This document shows positions 29,123 through 39,677 of a stretch of 64,000 bases of DNA, in pieces; position 1 is the stretch's first letter; every line of letters begins with the position of its first letter. A program made the translations under genes and the position numbers. The notes under the pieces are model-generated. The model made no database searches. It saw only the letters and a list, made by a program, of their open reading frames with translations, and had not been told where the DNA came from. The DNA is from Streptomyces sp. SID8374 (GTDB taxonomy: Bacteria; Actinomycetota; Actinomycetes; Streptomycetales; Streptomycetaceae). Where the stretch lies: the NCBI RefSeq assembly GCF_009865135.1, contig NZ_WWGH01000001.1, positions 1,550,001-1,614,000 on the forward strand. Direction: 5' to 3'.

Positions 29123-29734
29123 ATGGAAAGCAGTGGCACCACGCGCCGCCAGGCCACCCGGCAGAGGCTCTACGAGGCGGCGGTGACCCTCATCGCCGAG
29201 AAGGGCTTCTCGGCGACCACCGTCGACGAGATCGCCGAGCGGGCCGGGGTCGCCAAGGGCACGGTCTATTACAACTTCAAGAGCAAGACCGAACTGTTCG
29301 AGGAGCTGCTCCGGCACGGCGTCGGGCTGCTGACGGCCTCGCTGCGGGCCGCCGCCGAGGAGTCGGAGGAGCGCGGCGGCACCCGGGTCGAGGCACTGGA
29401 CGCGATGATCCGGGCCGGCCTCGCCTTCATCGACCGCTACCCGGCCTTCACCCAGCTGTACGTGGCCGAGCTCTGGCGCACCAACCGCGCCTGGCAGTCC
29501 ACGCTGCTGGTGGTGCGGCAGGAGGCTGTCGCGGTGGTGGAGGACGTGCTGCGCGAGGCGGTGCGCAGCGGTGAGCTGAGCGAGGAGATCGACATCCCGC
29601 TGACGGCCGCGGCCCTGGTCGGGATGGTGCTGGTGGCGGCGCTGGACTGGCAGGCGTTCCAGCCGGAGCGGTCGATCGACGAGGTCCACTCGGCGCTGTC
29701 CCTGCTGCTGCACGGGCGGGTCAGCGGGCACTGA
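29123..29734 (+). CDS. TetR/AcrR-family transcriptional repressor
   Basis: 203-residue repressor with a TetR-type N-terminal helix-turn-helix (RLYEAAVTLIAEKGFSATTV then AERAGVAKGTVYYNFKSK, residues about 15-55) and a ligand-binding C-terminal domain rich in Ala/Glu/Leu. I chose the ATG at 29123, with GGGAG upstream; a GTG at 29090 overlapping the YhgE stop (GTGA) would add 11 residues. As the last gene of the operon it probably binds the palindrome at 26200-26223 and represses its own transcription with that of the membrane unit. Confidence 0.93.
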   Translation: MESSGTTRRQATRQRLYEAAVTLIAEKGFSATTVDEIAERAGVAKGTVYYNFKSKTELFEELLRHGVGLLTASLRAAAEESEERGGTRVEALDAMIRAGLAFIDRYPAFTQLYVAELWRTNRAWQSTLLVVRQEAVAVVEDVLREAVRSGELSEEIDIPLTAAALVGMVLVAALDWQAFQPERSIDEVHSALSLLLHGRVSGH

Positions 29735-29757
29735 GGGCCCGGGCTCCGGGAGAACAC

Positions 29758-29816
29758 GAAGACGCCGGCCGCCGGAGTTCGCATCCCCCTGCGAACTCCA
29801 CCGGACCGGCGTCTTC
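29758..29816 (+). terminator. Terminator hairpin after the tetR gene
   Basis: Arms GAAGACGCCGG (from 29758) and CCGGCGTCTTC (to 29816), then inner arms around GGAGTTCGCA and TGCGAACTCC with a C-rich loop, make a long interrupted stem 24 bases after the stop. Confidence 0.85.
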
Positions 29817-30020
29817 CGTGCATCCGTCGGACCCGTTCCCCGTGACCCCGTGTGTTCCCCCGTGGCCCCCGGGTCCTGACGTCGTGCACCCCCGTTCCGT
29901 CAGGGGCCGCGCCGTTCCGCCGCCCCGTGCCGGCGGTCCGGGCGCCGCGCCCCTTCCGTGGTCACCACTCTTCCGTCCGCGCAGGTCCGGGCCTATCCGC
30001 TCACCTACTCATCTCACTCT

Positions 30021-30038
30021 CTGAGTACGGGTACTCAG
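30021..30038. promoter_or_regulatory. Operator-like inverted repeat (CTGAGTAC-GG-GTACTCAG)
   Basis: Perfect 8-base arms with a 2-base spacer, 55 bases before the DUF4126 start and about 42 bases before its candidate -10. The size and symmetry suit a dimeric repressor or activator. I do not recognise the binding protein. Confidence 0.5.
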
Positions 30039-30092
30039 GGCTGCGCACCCGACCCCAGCCCGTTGTCGGACCGGGTCGTTACGATCTCCTGC

Positions 30093-30710
30093 GTGTCCGT
30101 AATCCCTCTGGTGTTCACAAGTGGCTGGGCGAGCGGGATCAACGCCTATGCGGTGGTCCTGCTGCTCGGCCTGTTCGGCGCGACCGGCGTCTCCGACGAG
30201 GTGCCCGACGCGTTGCAGCGCACCGATGTGCTGATCGTGGCCGGTGTGCTCTTCCTCTGCGAGGTGGTGGCCGACAAGATCCCGTACGTGGACTCGGTCT
30301 GGGACACCGCGCACACCGTGATCCGTCCGGTGGCGGGTGCGGTGATCGCCGCCCTCCTCGCCGGGGAGAGCGGTTCGCTGCCGGAGCTGGCGGCCGGGGC
30401 GATCGGCGGGTCGACGGCGCTGATGAGCCATCTGGTGAAGGCCGGCACGCGGATGGCGGTCAACACCTCCCCGGAGCCCTTCAGCAACATCGGGATGAGC
30501 ATCGCCGAGGACCTCGGGGTCGCCGGGGTCGTCACGTTCGCCATATTCAACCCGGTGGCGGCGGCCATCATCGCCGGGGTTCTGCTGGTCCTCGGGATCG
30601 TCCTCGTGGTCTTCCTGACCTCGCGGATCCGCCGCTTCCTGCGCCGCCGGGCCCAGCGCCGCGAGGAGAAGCACCTGGCCGACTCGGGTGGGCCCTGGCC
30701 TCCCGGCTGA
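30093..30710 (+). CDS. DUF4126 membrane protein
   Basis: 205-residue integral membrane protein of the DUF4126 family. The start FTSGWASGINAYAVVLLLGL and the internal ADKIPYVDSVWDTAHTVIRP are family hallmarks. About five hydrophobic segments are visible, ending with one near residues 160-182 followed by a basic tail (RIRRFLRRRAQRR). The GTG at 30093 has no Shine-Dalgarno sequence, but TACGAT ends 7 bases before it, so the message may be leaderless. A longer frame from 29958 is unconserved. Function unknown; 31 bases separate it from the CrtI-like gene. Confidence 0.85.
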   Translation: MSVIPLVFTSGWASGINAYAVVLLLGLFGATGVSDEVPDALQRTDVLIVAGVLFLCEVVADKIPYVDSVWDTAHTVIRPVAGAVIAALLAGESGSLPELAAGAIGGSTALMSHLVKAGTRMAVNTSPEPFSNIGMSIAEDLGVAGVVTFAIFNPVAAAIIAGVLLVLGIVLVVFLTSRIRRFLRRRAQRREEKHLADSGGPWPPG

Positions 30711-30741
30711 GCTGTCGGTGGCGGTCGATAAAGTCACCGGC

Positions 30742-32244
30742 ATGGCACGAATTGCGGTGATCGGCGCCGGGACGGGCGCCATGGCGGCGGCCGCCCGGCT
30801 CGCCGTCGCGGGCGACAAGGTGACGGTGTACGAGCGGTCCGCGAGCTACGGGGGCTCGCTCGGCCGCCATGAGCACGAGGGCTTCGTCTTCGACACCGGG
30901 CCCGGGCTGCTGCATCTGCCCGCCGTCCAGCGGGACCTCTTCGTCAAGACCGGCAAGGAGTCCCTGGAGCAGTGCGTCACGCTGACCCAGGTCGACCCGG
31001 CGAGCCGGCACCTCTTCGCCGACGGCACGGCGGTCTCCCTGCCCAACGCCTCCCGGGCCGGGGTGGCCTCCGCCCTGGACGCGGCGCTCGGCGCGGGTGC
31101 CGGGGAGCGGTGGACCGGGTTCCTGGAGCGGGCCCGGGACGCCTGGGACCGGTCGCGGCGGCCGCTGCTGGAGGAGCCGCTGCGGGCGGACCACCGGGTG
31201 CTGGGCCGCGACCCGTATCCCGCCCTGAGGCAGCGGCGGCTGCTGCGCACCCGGCAGGCGGCCACCGTGGCGGAGATCGGCGCCTGGGAGCTGGCGGACA
31301 CCCGGCTCGCCGCCCTGCTGGACGGGTACGCGCTCGCGTACGGCCTCGACCCGCGCACCGCCCCCGCCAGCGCCGCGCTGCTGCCGTACATGGAGCAGAC
31401 CTTCGGCAGCTGGTACGTGATGGGCGGGATGCGGGAGCTGGCCCGGGCGGTGTACGAGCGGTGTGTGGCCCGGCGGGTGGAGTTCGCCTTCGGGGCGGAG
31501 GTGGTCCGGGTCGTCGAGAAGGACGGCCGGGCGGCGGGCGTGGAGCTGACGGGCGGTGAGGTGGCCGAGGCGGACCGGGTGGTGCTGGGGGTCCGGCCGC
31601 ACGCGGATCTGGTGCCGGGTCAGCAGGTGTGGGGCGCGGACGATGTGACGGTCCGGGGCGGCTCGGTGCCGGGGCGGTTCATGGTGCTGTTGTCGCTGCG
31701 CGGGGGCCGGGAGGCGGACGCGGTGCACCGGACCGTGGTGCACAGCGCGGACGGGGCGGCGGAGCAGGAGGCGGTGTTCGGCGGCCGGGTCGCGGCGCAC
31801 CCAACGGTGACGGTGCTGCGCCCCGACGACCCGGCGACCCGCCCGGACGGTGCGCACGAGGCGGTGACGCTGAGCGCGGTGGTGGCCCCGCAGGGCCCGG
31901 TGGAGTGGACGGACCCGGAGGTGCGGCGGCGGTTCGCGGACGTGCTGGTGGAGCGGGCCGAGGCGGCCGTGCCCGGGCTGCGGGAGCGGATCCTGCACAC
32001 GGAGGTCCGTACGCCTGCGGAGACCGAGGCGGAAACCGGGGCCGAGGGCGGTGCGGTGCCGCCGCCCGCGCTGGCCGGTGCGCAGGGCGCGTATCTGCAC
32101 CCCGGCAACCTCACCCGGCTGCCGGGGCTGTATCTGGCGGGCGGCTGGTCGCACCCGGGCGGCGGGCTGGCGCACGCCGGGATGTCGGGGACGCTGGTGG
32201 CCGGGCTCGTGGTGGAGGGCGACGGATTCCGGGGCTCGCGGTGA
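30742..32244 (+). CDS. Phytoene desaturase-like FAD oxidoreductase (CrtI fold)
   Basis: 500-residue flavoprotein of the CrtI/NAD(P)-binding amine oxidase type. The dinucleotide-binding N-terminus is MARIAVIGAGTGAMAAAARL, with the acidic residue in VTVYERSASYGGSLG. The C-terminal FAD motif is LYLAGGWSHPGGGLAHAGMSG, typical of carotenoid desaturases and all-trans-retinol saturase-like proteins. No carotenoid synthesis gene (crtB, crtE) is nearby, so the substrate is open. The final codons run into a degenerate repeat that continues past the stop. Confidence 0.85.
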   Translation: MARIAVIGAGTGAMAAAARLAVAGDKVTVYERSASYGGSLGRHEHEGFVFDTGPGLLHLPAVQRDLFVKTGKESLEQCVTLTQVDPASRHLFADGTAVSLPNASRAGVASALDAALGAGAGERWTGFLERARDAWDRSRRPLLEEPLRADHRVLGRDPYPALRQRRLLRTRQAATVAEIGAWELADTRLAALLDGYALAYGLDPRTAPASAALLPYMEQTFGSWYVMGGMRELARAVYERCVARRVEFAFGAEVVRVVEKDGRAAGVELTGGEVAEADRVVLGVRPHADLVPGQQVWGADDVTVRGGSVPGRFMVLLSLRGGREADAVHRTVVHSADGAAEQEAVFGGRVAAHPTVTVLRPDDPATRPDGAHEAVTLSAVVAPQGPVEWTDPEVRRRFADVLVERAEAAVPGLRERILHTEVRTPAETEAETGAEGGAVPPPALAGAQGAYLHPGNLTRLPGLYLAGGWSHPGGGLAHAGMSGTLVAGLVVEGDGFRGSR

Positions 32245-32332
32245 GGACTTCCGGGGGCTCGCGGTGACGGCTTCCGCAGCCGGCAGCCAGGACTTCCGGA
32301 GCCCTCGGTGACGACTTCCGCGGCTCACAGGA
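32224..32332 (+). repeat. Five degenerate ~22-base tandem repeats
   Basis: Units start at 32224, 32245, 32268, 32290 and 32312, each close to GGACTTCCGGGGCTCGCGGTGA. Copies one, two and four are most alike, and three and five are diverged. The first unit is the 3' end of the CrtI-like gene, including its TGA stop, so the array may have grown by slippage from the gene end. Confidence 0.75.
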
Positions 32333-32363
32333 GGGCCTGACGAGCCGCGGGGGTCAGCGGGCC

Positions 32364-33314
32364 TCAGTAGCGGTACTGCTCGTTCTGGCCGGTGTCGTTG
32401 CCGTTGCCGTTGCCCTGGCCGTACGGGGCGGGCTGCTCGGGAGGCATCGGGGGGTACTGCTCGGCGTCGCGCTGCTGCGGGACCCAGACGCCCCCGGGCG
32501 GGGTGTCCGTGGTGTACGGGTCCGTGTCGTAGCTCTGCGCGTAGGGGTCGGCGTAACTCTGCTGGCCGCCCTGGCTGTCGTAGCCGTTGCCGCCGTTGCC
32601 GTAGGCGTCGTAACCGGCGTAGGGGGCCGACCCGTTGGTGGTGCCGATGTACGGGTCGGAGTAGGCGGCGTAGCTCTGCTGGCCGGTCCCGTAGTCGTAC
32701 GGTCCCGTGTAGGTGTCCTGGGCCTGCTGCGGGTCGTAGCCGGTGTACGGGTCGTACGCGGCGAACTGCGGCTGGGCCGCGGGGTGCGGCTCGTACCCGT
32801 GCTGGCCCTGGTCCCCGGGGCTGTTCGCCGCGTAGCCGGGGTCGCTGTACACGCCGTACTGGCCGGTGTCGTCGGGCAGCGGCTGCGGCTCGTACACCGA
32901 GGTGGCGTCGGACGCGGCGGCCGGAGCACCGGAGCCGTGGCCGAAGGAGTCGAAGCCCGGCTCGGCGGCGGGGTCCGAGACCTCCAGGTCGGAGACCTCA
33001 AGGGTGGGCTCCTTGGCGGCCGCGCGCTCGGCGCCCTTGCGACGGCGGCTCTCGCCCGGACTGCCGCCTATGGCCCAGCCGGTGGAGAAGCCGCGCCGGA
33101 AGGAGAGCGTCACATAGGTCTGGCCGGTGGCGAAGGCGAGGGTGCCGACGACGATGACCGGGACGGAGGCGAGCAGGACGCCCATGACCACGCCGAGGAA
33201 GCCGCCGAAGGCGAGGAGCCGCCAGCGCAGCCGTGCCTTGTATTGCAGCAGCACCTCACCCAGCAGCCACAGCGCCACCAAGCCGAATGCGATGTAGAGG
33301 ACCGTCCAGCCCAC
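32364..33314 (-). CDS. Membrane protein with Tyr/Gln/Gly-rich low-complexity tail
   Basis: 316-residue protein of unknown function. Two or three N-terminal transmembrane helices (about residues 4-20, 33-50 and 50-66) precede a short basic stretch (ESRRRKGAERAAAK). About 200 residues rich in Tyr, Gln, Gly, Asp and Pro follow, with repeated short units such as YDPYTGYDPQQ and QSYADPYAQSYD. The tail is likely disordered. The GTG start at 33314 follows AGGAGGGG. It lies 48 bases downstream of metF on the same strand. Confidence 0.75.
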   Translation of the reverse strand: MGWTVLYIAFGLVALWLLGEVLLQYKARLRWRLLAFGGFLGVVMGVLLASVPVIVVGTLAFATGQTYVTLSFRRGFSTGWAIGGSPGESRRRKGAERAAAKEPTLEVSDLEVSDPAAEPGFDSFGHGSGAPAAASDATSVYEPQPLPDDTGQYGVYSDPGYAANSPGDQGQHGYEPHPAAQPQFAAYDPYTGYDPQQAQDTYTGPYDYGTGQQSYAAYSDPYIGTTNGSAPYAGYDAYGNGGNGYDSQGGQQSYADPYAQSYDTDPYTTDTPPGGVWVPQQRDAEQYPPMPPEQPAPYGQGNGNGNDTGQNEQYRY

Positions 33315-33362
33315 GCCCGCCCCCTCCTGCGGCCGCAGCCGCTCGGGGGCGGGTACGGCCGG

Positions 33363-34280
33363 TCACGACTGCTTGTGCAGTCCGAGATTCTCGTAGATTT
33401 CGAGCGTTGCCGTCGAGTTGTTGAGCGTGATGAAGTGCAGCCCGGGCACACCCTCGGACAGCAGTTTCGCGCAGAACTCCGTTGCGAACTCGATACCGAT
33501 GGAGCGTACAGCGGCCGGATCGTCCTTGACCGCGAGGATCCGCTCTTTCAGCGGCTCCGGGACGGTCGCGTTGCTGAGCTGGGAGAATCTTTCCAGTTGC
33601 TTCACACTGGTGAGCGGCATGACCTCGGGGATCACCGGCGTATCGCAACCGGCCGCGACCACCCGGTCACGCATCCGGAGGTAGTCCTCCGGGCGGAAGA
33701 ACATCTGGGTGATCGCGTAGTCGGCCCCGGCCCGGCACTTGTCGACGAAGTGGCCGATGTCCGTCTCCCAGTCGGTGGAGCGCGGGTGCATCTCGGGGAA
33801 CGCGGCGACGCCGACGCAGAAGTCGCCGGACTCCTTGATGAGGCGGACGAGGTCGGCCGCGTACTTCACGCCCTGCGGGTGCTCCACCCACTCCCCCATC
33901 GGGTCGCCGGGCGGGTCGCCGCGGACCGCGAGGATGTTCCTGATCCCGGCGTCGGCGTACTGGCCGATCATGTTGCGCAGCTCGGCGACCGAGTGGCTGA
34001 CGGCGGTGAGGTGGGCGACCGGGGTGAGCGTGGAGTCGGCGGCGATCTGCTGGGTCGCGCGCACGGTCCCGGACCGGGTGGAGCCGCCGGCCCCGTAGGT
34101 CACCGAGACGAAGCTCGGGCGCACTGACTCGATCCGGCGCAGCGCGTTCCAGAGGTTGCGCTCGCCCTTCTCGGTCTTGGGCGCCCAGAACTCGAAGGAG
34201 TACGAGGTCTTGCCGGTCGCGAGAAGGTCACGCACCGTGCGTGCGTGGTCCGTCCTGGTGGAAGCTGTCCCAAGGGCCAT
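33363..34280 (-). CDS. metF: 5,10-methylenetetrahydrofolate reductase
   Basis: Reduces 5,10-methylene-THF to 5-methyl-THF for methionine synthesis, using FAD. The 305-residue TIM-barrel protein shows [17 protein letters not shown] (catalytic Glu region), [50 protein letters not shown] and [13 protein letters not shown] near the C-terminus, as in bacterial MetF. The start at 34280 lacks a strong ribosome binding site. It has 121 bases to thiE and is the first of two one-carbon/cofactor genes on this strand. Confidence 0.95.
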   Translation of the reverse strand: MALGTASTRTDHARTVRDLLATGKTSYSFEFWAPKTEKGERNLWNALRRIESVRPSFVSVTYGAGGSTRSGTVRATQQIAADSTLTPVAHLTAVSHSVAELRNMIGQYADAGIRNILAVRGDPPGDPMGEWVEHPQGVKYAADLVRLIKESGDFCVGVAAFPEMHPRSTDWETDIGHFVDKCRAGADYAITQMFFRPEDYLRMRDRVVAAGCDTPVIPEVMPLTSVKQLERFSQLSNATVPEPLKERILAVKDDPAAVRSIGIEFATEFCAKLLSEGVPGLHFITLNNSTATLEIYENLGLHKQS

Positions 34281-34401
34281 ATGGCGAGGTTAACCAGGGG
34301 GCGGACACCTCCCCAACCAGAGCAGCCGAGATTGTCTCGTTTTGCCGGTTTGCCGTCCACCCCTTGGGACAGCGGCGCCCCGGAGAGGGCGAAAGAGCTG
34401 C

Positions 34402-35052
34402 TCAGAGGGCGTGCGCCCGGACCCTCTTCGCCAGCTCGGCGGTGGCGGCCGCCGGGTCGTCCGCCGCGGTGATCGCCCGGACGACCACGATGCGCCGGGC
34501 GCCCGCCTCCAGCACCTCGTCCAGGTTCCCCGCGTCGATCCCGCCGATCGCGAACCAGGGGCGGGGCTGCTCCAGGGAGGCGGCGTACCGCACGAGGCCG
34601 AGGCCGGGGGCGTGGCGGCCGGGCTTGGTGGGGGTGGGCCAGCAGGGGCCGGTGCAGAAGTAGTCCACGCCGTCCTGGGCGACGGCGGCGTCGACCTCGG
34701 ACTCGGCGTGCGTGGAGCGGCCGATCAGCCGGTCGGCACCGATGATCGCGCGGGCGGCCGGCACCGGAAGGTCGCCCTGGCCCAGGTGGAGGACGTCGGC
34801 GCCGATGGCGTGGGCGACGTCGGCCCGGTCGTTGACGGCGAGGAGCTTGCCGTGGCGGCGGCAGGCGTCGGCGAAGACGGCGAGGTGCTCCAGCTCCTCG
34901 GCGGCCTCCATGCCCTTGTCCCGGAGCTGGACGATGTCGACACCGCCGGCGAGCACGGCGTCCAGGAAGGCGGGGAGGTCACCCTGCGCCTTACGGGCAT
35001 CCGTGCACAGATAGAGCCGGGCGTCGGACAGCTGCTCGCGAGGCGTGGGCAT
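34402..35052 (-). CDS. thiE: Thiamine phosphate synthase
   Basis: Joins HMP-pyrophosphate and the thiazole phosphate to give thiamine phosphate. The 216-residue TIM barrel has [25 protein letters not shown] (pyrophosphate region), [36 protein letters not shown] and [21 protein letters not shown]. The ATG at 35052 is chosen over an upstream start at 35100, which adds only a Pro/Arg-rich stretch. No riboswitch is visible before thiE itself, although the thiOSG genes 2.3 kb away have one. Confidence 0.93.
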   Translation of the reverse strand: MPTPREQLSDARLYLCTDARKAQGDLPAFLDAVLAGGVDIVQLRDKGMEAAEELEHLAVFADACRRHGKLLAVNDRADVAHAIGADVLHLGQGDLPVPAARAIIGADRLIGRSTHAESEVDAAVAQDGVDYFCTGPCWPTPTKPGRHAPGLGLVRYAASLEQPRPWFAIGGIDAGNLDEVLEAGARRIVVVRAITAADDPAAATAELAKRVRAHAL

Positions 35053-35133
35053 GGTGGAGTCCCCCCGTGGTCGGGGCGGGGCACGGGCCGCGCGCTGCAC
35101 GCGGGGCCCGTACGCCGCTTCCTGTCGTGTCGG

Positions 35134-35499
35134 TCAGACGGCGAGCGCCTGCGCGCGGCGCTTCACCTCCGTACCGCGATTCTCGCTCAGCGCCTGTGCG
35201 GGGGTGCCGGGCAGGGTCGGGTCGGGAGTGAAGAGCCACTCCAGCATCTCTTCGTCGGAGTAGCCGTCGTCCCTCAGGAGGGTCAGGGTGCCGGAGAGGC
35301 CCTTGACCACCTTGTCGCCGTCGATGAAGGCGGCAGGCACCTGAAGCGTCCGGTTCTCACCACGGCGTACGGCGATGAGCTGGCCTTCCTTGACCAGCTG
35401 CCGGACACGCGTCACCTCGACATCGAGCTTTTCCGCGATGTCGGGGAGGTGGAGCCAGGCGGGGACGAGTGCATCGGTCTTTGCGTCGATCTCGGTCAC
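35134..35499 (-). CDS. Rv2175c-family DNA-binding protein
   Basis: 121-residue homologue of mycobacterial Rv2175c, a DNA-binding substrate of the Ser/Thr kinase PknL. The winged helix-turn-helix is LHLPDIAEKLDVEVTRVRQL followed by VKEGQLIAVRRGENRTLQVPA. The C-terminal part (LLRDDGYSDEEMLEWLFTPDPTLPGTPAQALSENRG, named by parts) is conserved in the family. The start GTG is at 35499. A PASTA kinase gene lies about 4.2 kb away. Phosphorylation by that kinase would fit the family but is inference. Confidence 0.88.
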   Translation of the reverse strand: MTEIDAKTDALVPAWLHLPDIAEKLDVEVTRVRQLVKEGQLIAVRRGENRTLQVPAAFIDGDKVVKGLSGTLTLLRDDGYSDEEMLEWLFTPDPTLPGTPAQALSENRGTEVKRRAQALAV

Positions 35500-35569
35500 A
35501 AGGACAAGCGTGCCATCCAGGACCGACAGCCGGTAGCCGGGCCGACCGTACGGGGGTCGGCCCGGGTGG

Positions 35570-36814
35570 TCACAGGGCCGTGGACTTCAGCGGTACGGCG
35601 GGGTCGGCGACCCGGTCGGGGTCGAGGGCGGCCCCGGATTCGATGAGCTTGCGGCCCTGGGCGAGGTCGCGCGGGCGGCCCACCGCGAGGACGGCGACCA
35701 GGGCCCCGCCCTTCAGCCAGCACACCGACCAGGTGGCCTCGGCGCCGTCGCCGCGCCAGATCAGGGTGTCGGCGTGGGCGTGGTGGCCTGCGTACTGCAC
35801 GAAGCGGCCGAACTGCTCGGACCAGAAGTACGGGACGGGGTCGTGGACCGGCAGCGGCGCACCGCTCTCCGCGGCGAGGATCGCGGCGGCGGCGGTGCGC
35901 GGGCCCTGGAGGGCGTTGTCCCAGTGGTGGATCAGCAGGCGCTCGCCGTAGCGGGCGGACGGGAAGGAGGCGCAGTCCCCGACGGCGTACACATCGGGCA
36001 GGGAGGTGCGCAGGGCGCTGTCGGCGGTGACCGAGCCGTCCGGGCCGCGTTCGATCCCGGAGCCGGCGAGCCAGCCGGTGGCGGGGCGGGCGCCGATGCC
36101 GACGACCACGGCCCCGGCGGGCAGCCTCCGGCCGTCCGCGAGGACCACCGCGCCCTCCTCGACGCGCTCCACCCGGGCGTCGGTGAGGAGTTCGGCGCCG
36201 CTCTCCGCGTACCAGTCGGCCATCGGGGCGGCGACCTCGGCGGGCAGGGTGCCGGCCAGCGGACGGGCGGCGGCCTCGACGACGGTGACCGTGCACCCGG
36301 CGGCGCGGGCGGCGGTGGCGAACTCGGCGCCGATCCACCCCGCCCCGACGACGACCACGTCGTGCTGCCGCTCCAGGACGGGCCGCAGCCGGGCGGCGTC
36401 GTCGAGGGTGCGCAGCAGATGGACGCCGGGGACGCCTTCGGTGCCGGGCAGGGCGATGGGCTCGGCACCGGTCGCCAGGACCAGGACGTCGTAGGGGACG
36501 GGGCCGTCCGCCGTGTCCAGGACGTGGTCGGCGGCGCGCAGGGCGGTGACGTCCAGGCCGAGGCGCAGCGTGATCTCCAGCGCCTCGAAGTCGATGTCGA
36601 AGGCGGAGTCCTCGGCCTTGCCCAGCAGCACCGCCTTGGACAGCGGCGGCCGGTCGTAGGGCTGGTGGGGTTCGGCGCCGATCAGGGTGACGGGGCCGGT
36701 GAAGCCGGCTTCCCGCAGGGCGACGGCGGTCTGCACACCCGCCATGCCCGCCCCGACGATCACGACGTTCCGTGTGCGCTGCCGCGCCGCGTGGTGTTCC
36801 GTCTGCTCGCTCAC
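35570..36814 (-). CDS. FAD-dependent pyridine nucleotide-disulfide oxidoreductase
   Basis: Ferredoxin/rubredoxin reductase-type flavoprotein. FAD site VVIVGAGMAGVQTAVAL, NAD(P) site VVVVGAGWIGAEFATAAR and the second FAD motif VYAVGDCASFPSARYG are intact, with the reductase C-terminal domain ending at the stop. The GTG at 36814 gives 414 residues; TAGACT ends 7 bases before it, so it may be leaderless. An ATG at 36832 is also in frame. Its ferredoxin partner is not next to it, so the electron acceptor is unknown. Confidence 0.88.
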   Translation of the reverse strand: MSEQTEHHAARQRTRNVVIVGAGMAGVQTAVALREAGFTGPVTLIGAEPHQPYDRPPLSKAVLLGKAEDSAFDIDFEALEITLRLGLDVTALRAADHVLDTADGPVPYDVLVLATGAEPIALPGTEGVPGVHLLRTLDDAARLRPVLERQHDVVVVGAGWIGAEFATAARAAGCTVTVVEAAARPLAGTLPAEVAAPMADWYAESGAELLTDARVERVEEGAVVLADGRRLPAGAVVVGIGARPATGWLAGSGIERGPDGSVTADSALRTSLPDVYAVGDCASFPSARYGERLLIHHWDNALQGPRTAAAAILAAESGAPLPVHDPVPYFWSEQFGRFVQYAGHHAHADTLIWRGDGAEATWSVCWLKGGALVAVLAVGRPRDLAQGRKLIESGAALDPDRVADPAVPLKSTAL

Positions 36815-36843
36815 GTGTACCAGTCTATTCATCTGACTACGGA

Positions 36844-37185
36844 TCAGATGGTGACTTCCTCCACCACGCTCGTCCCGCTGCCCTCCTGCGACTCCCACGC
36901 CCAGCGCTCGTCCAGCCGCACCCGGCCGTCCGGGAGTTCGGTGACGGTGGAGAGGCAGTGTCCGGAAGAGGTCGTTCCGTCCCGCTTGAGCTGGACGTAG
37001 CGGAAGTCGAGGGCGTCCCCCTCGCGGGTGCCGACGAGATGGCCGCGGACCACGTCACCGCCCGCGTACTCGGCCCAGACCGTGCCGTCCTGCTCGTGGT
37101 ACGTGAAGCGGGTACGGGTGCCGACCTGGCCCGGGGCCTGGTCGGCGACGGGTGAGAGGACGAGACCGTCGAGTGAACGGGCCAC
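36844..37185 (-). CDS. Small conserved protein (lipocalin-like fold suspected)
   Basis: 113-residue protein that I recall only as a conserved Streptomyces protein, sometimes loosely named N-acetylglutamate synthase; I do not support that function from sequence. Alternating strands such as TRFTYHEQDGTVWAEYAGGD and GHLVGTREGDALDFRYVQLK suggest a small beta-barrel. The GTG at 37185 follows AAGGGAG; the frame is open upstream to 37266, but this would run into the thi promoter region. It is divergent from thiO. Confidence 0.75.
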   Translation of the reverse strand: MARSLDGLVLSPVADQAPGQVGTRTRFTYHEQDGTVWAEYAGGDVVRGHLVGTREGDALDFRYVQLKRDGTTSSGHCLSTVTELPDGRVRLDERWAWESQEGSGTSVVEEVTI

Positions 37186-37244
37186 GGTGGCTGCTCCCTT
37201 GACCGTGCTGTGGGCGGGTGGGTCTAGGCTGGTCACGGTAGAAC

Positions 37245-37340
37245 ACTCGCGGGAGCCCGGACGCACCGGGCTGAGAGGGAGGCTGGAGCGCCTCCGACCG
37301 TACGAACCTGATCCGGGTCATGCCGGCGAAGGGAGGGGCT
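37245..37340 (+). ncRNA. TPP riboswitch (THI box) upstream of thiO
   Basis: The THI-box is visible: CCGGGCTGAGAGGGAGGC (37266-37283), the pyrimidine-sensing GCUGAGA region, and the pyrophosphate-sensing segment GAACCTGATCCGGGTCATGCC (37304-37324, named by position), with CGAAGGGAGG (37327-37336) near the end. Pairing GGAGCCCGG/CCGGGCTG forms P1-P2. It covers most of the leader, and its 3' end overlaps the likely thiO ribosome binding site (GGGAGG), so translation block on TPP binding is plausible. Confidence 0.93.
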
Positions 37341-37348
37341 GGACACCC

Positions 37349-39563
<2,215 letters not shown>

Positions 39564-39677
39564 GGGTCTCCCGCGCCCCCCACCTGGGACGTGCCCTTGT
39601 CACGGATCGGTAAGGGAACGGCCCCGGGAGAGCCCCGGCCCGTCCGGGGTGTCGGTGGCGGCTCGTAGACTCTCGGG

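Larger units (their letters stand above)
29735..30092. other. Intergenic region before the DUF4126 gene
   Basis: 358 bases: the terminator at 29758-29816, then about 200 bases in which I see no gene, then the inverted repeat at 30021-30038 and a possible -10 (TACGAT, 30080-30085) just before the next start. Confidence 0.6.

Noticed and set aside
30742..32244. Carotenoid biosynthesis cluster
   Set aside because: The CrtI-like gene stands without crtB, crtE or crtY, so the neighbourhood does not support a carotenoid pathway.
36844..37185. N-acetylglutamate synthase annotation for the small gene
   Set aside because: 113 residues with a likely beta-barrel pattern and no acetyl-CoA binding motif; the name seems to be a propagated label.
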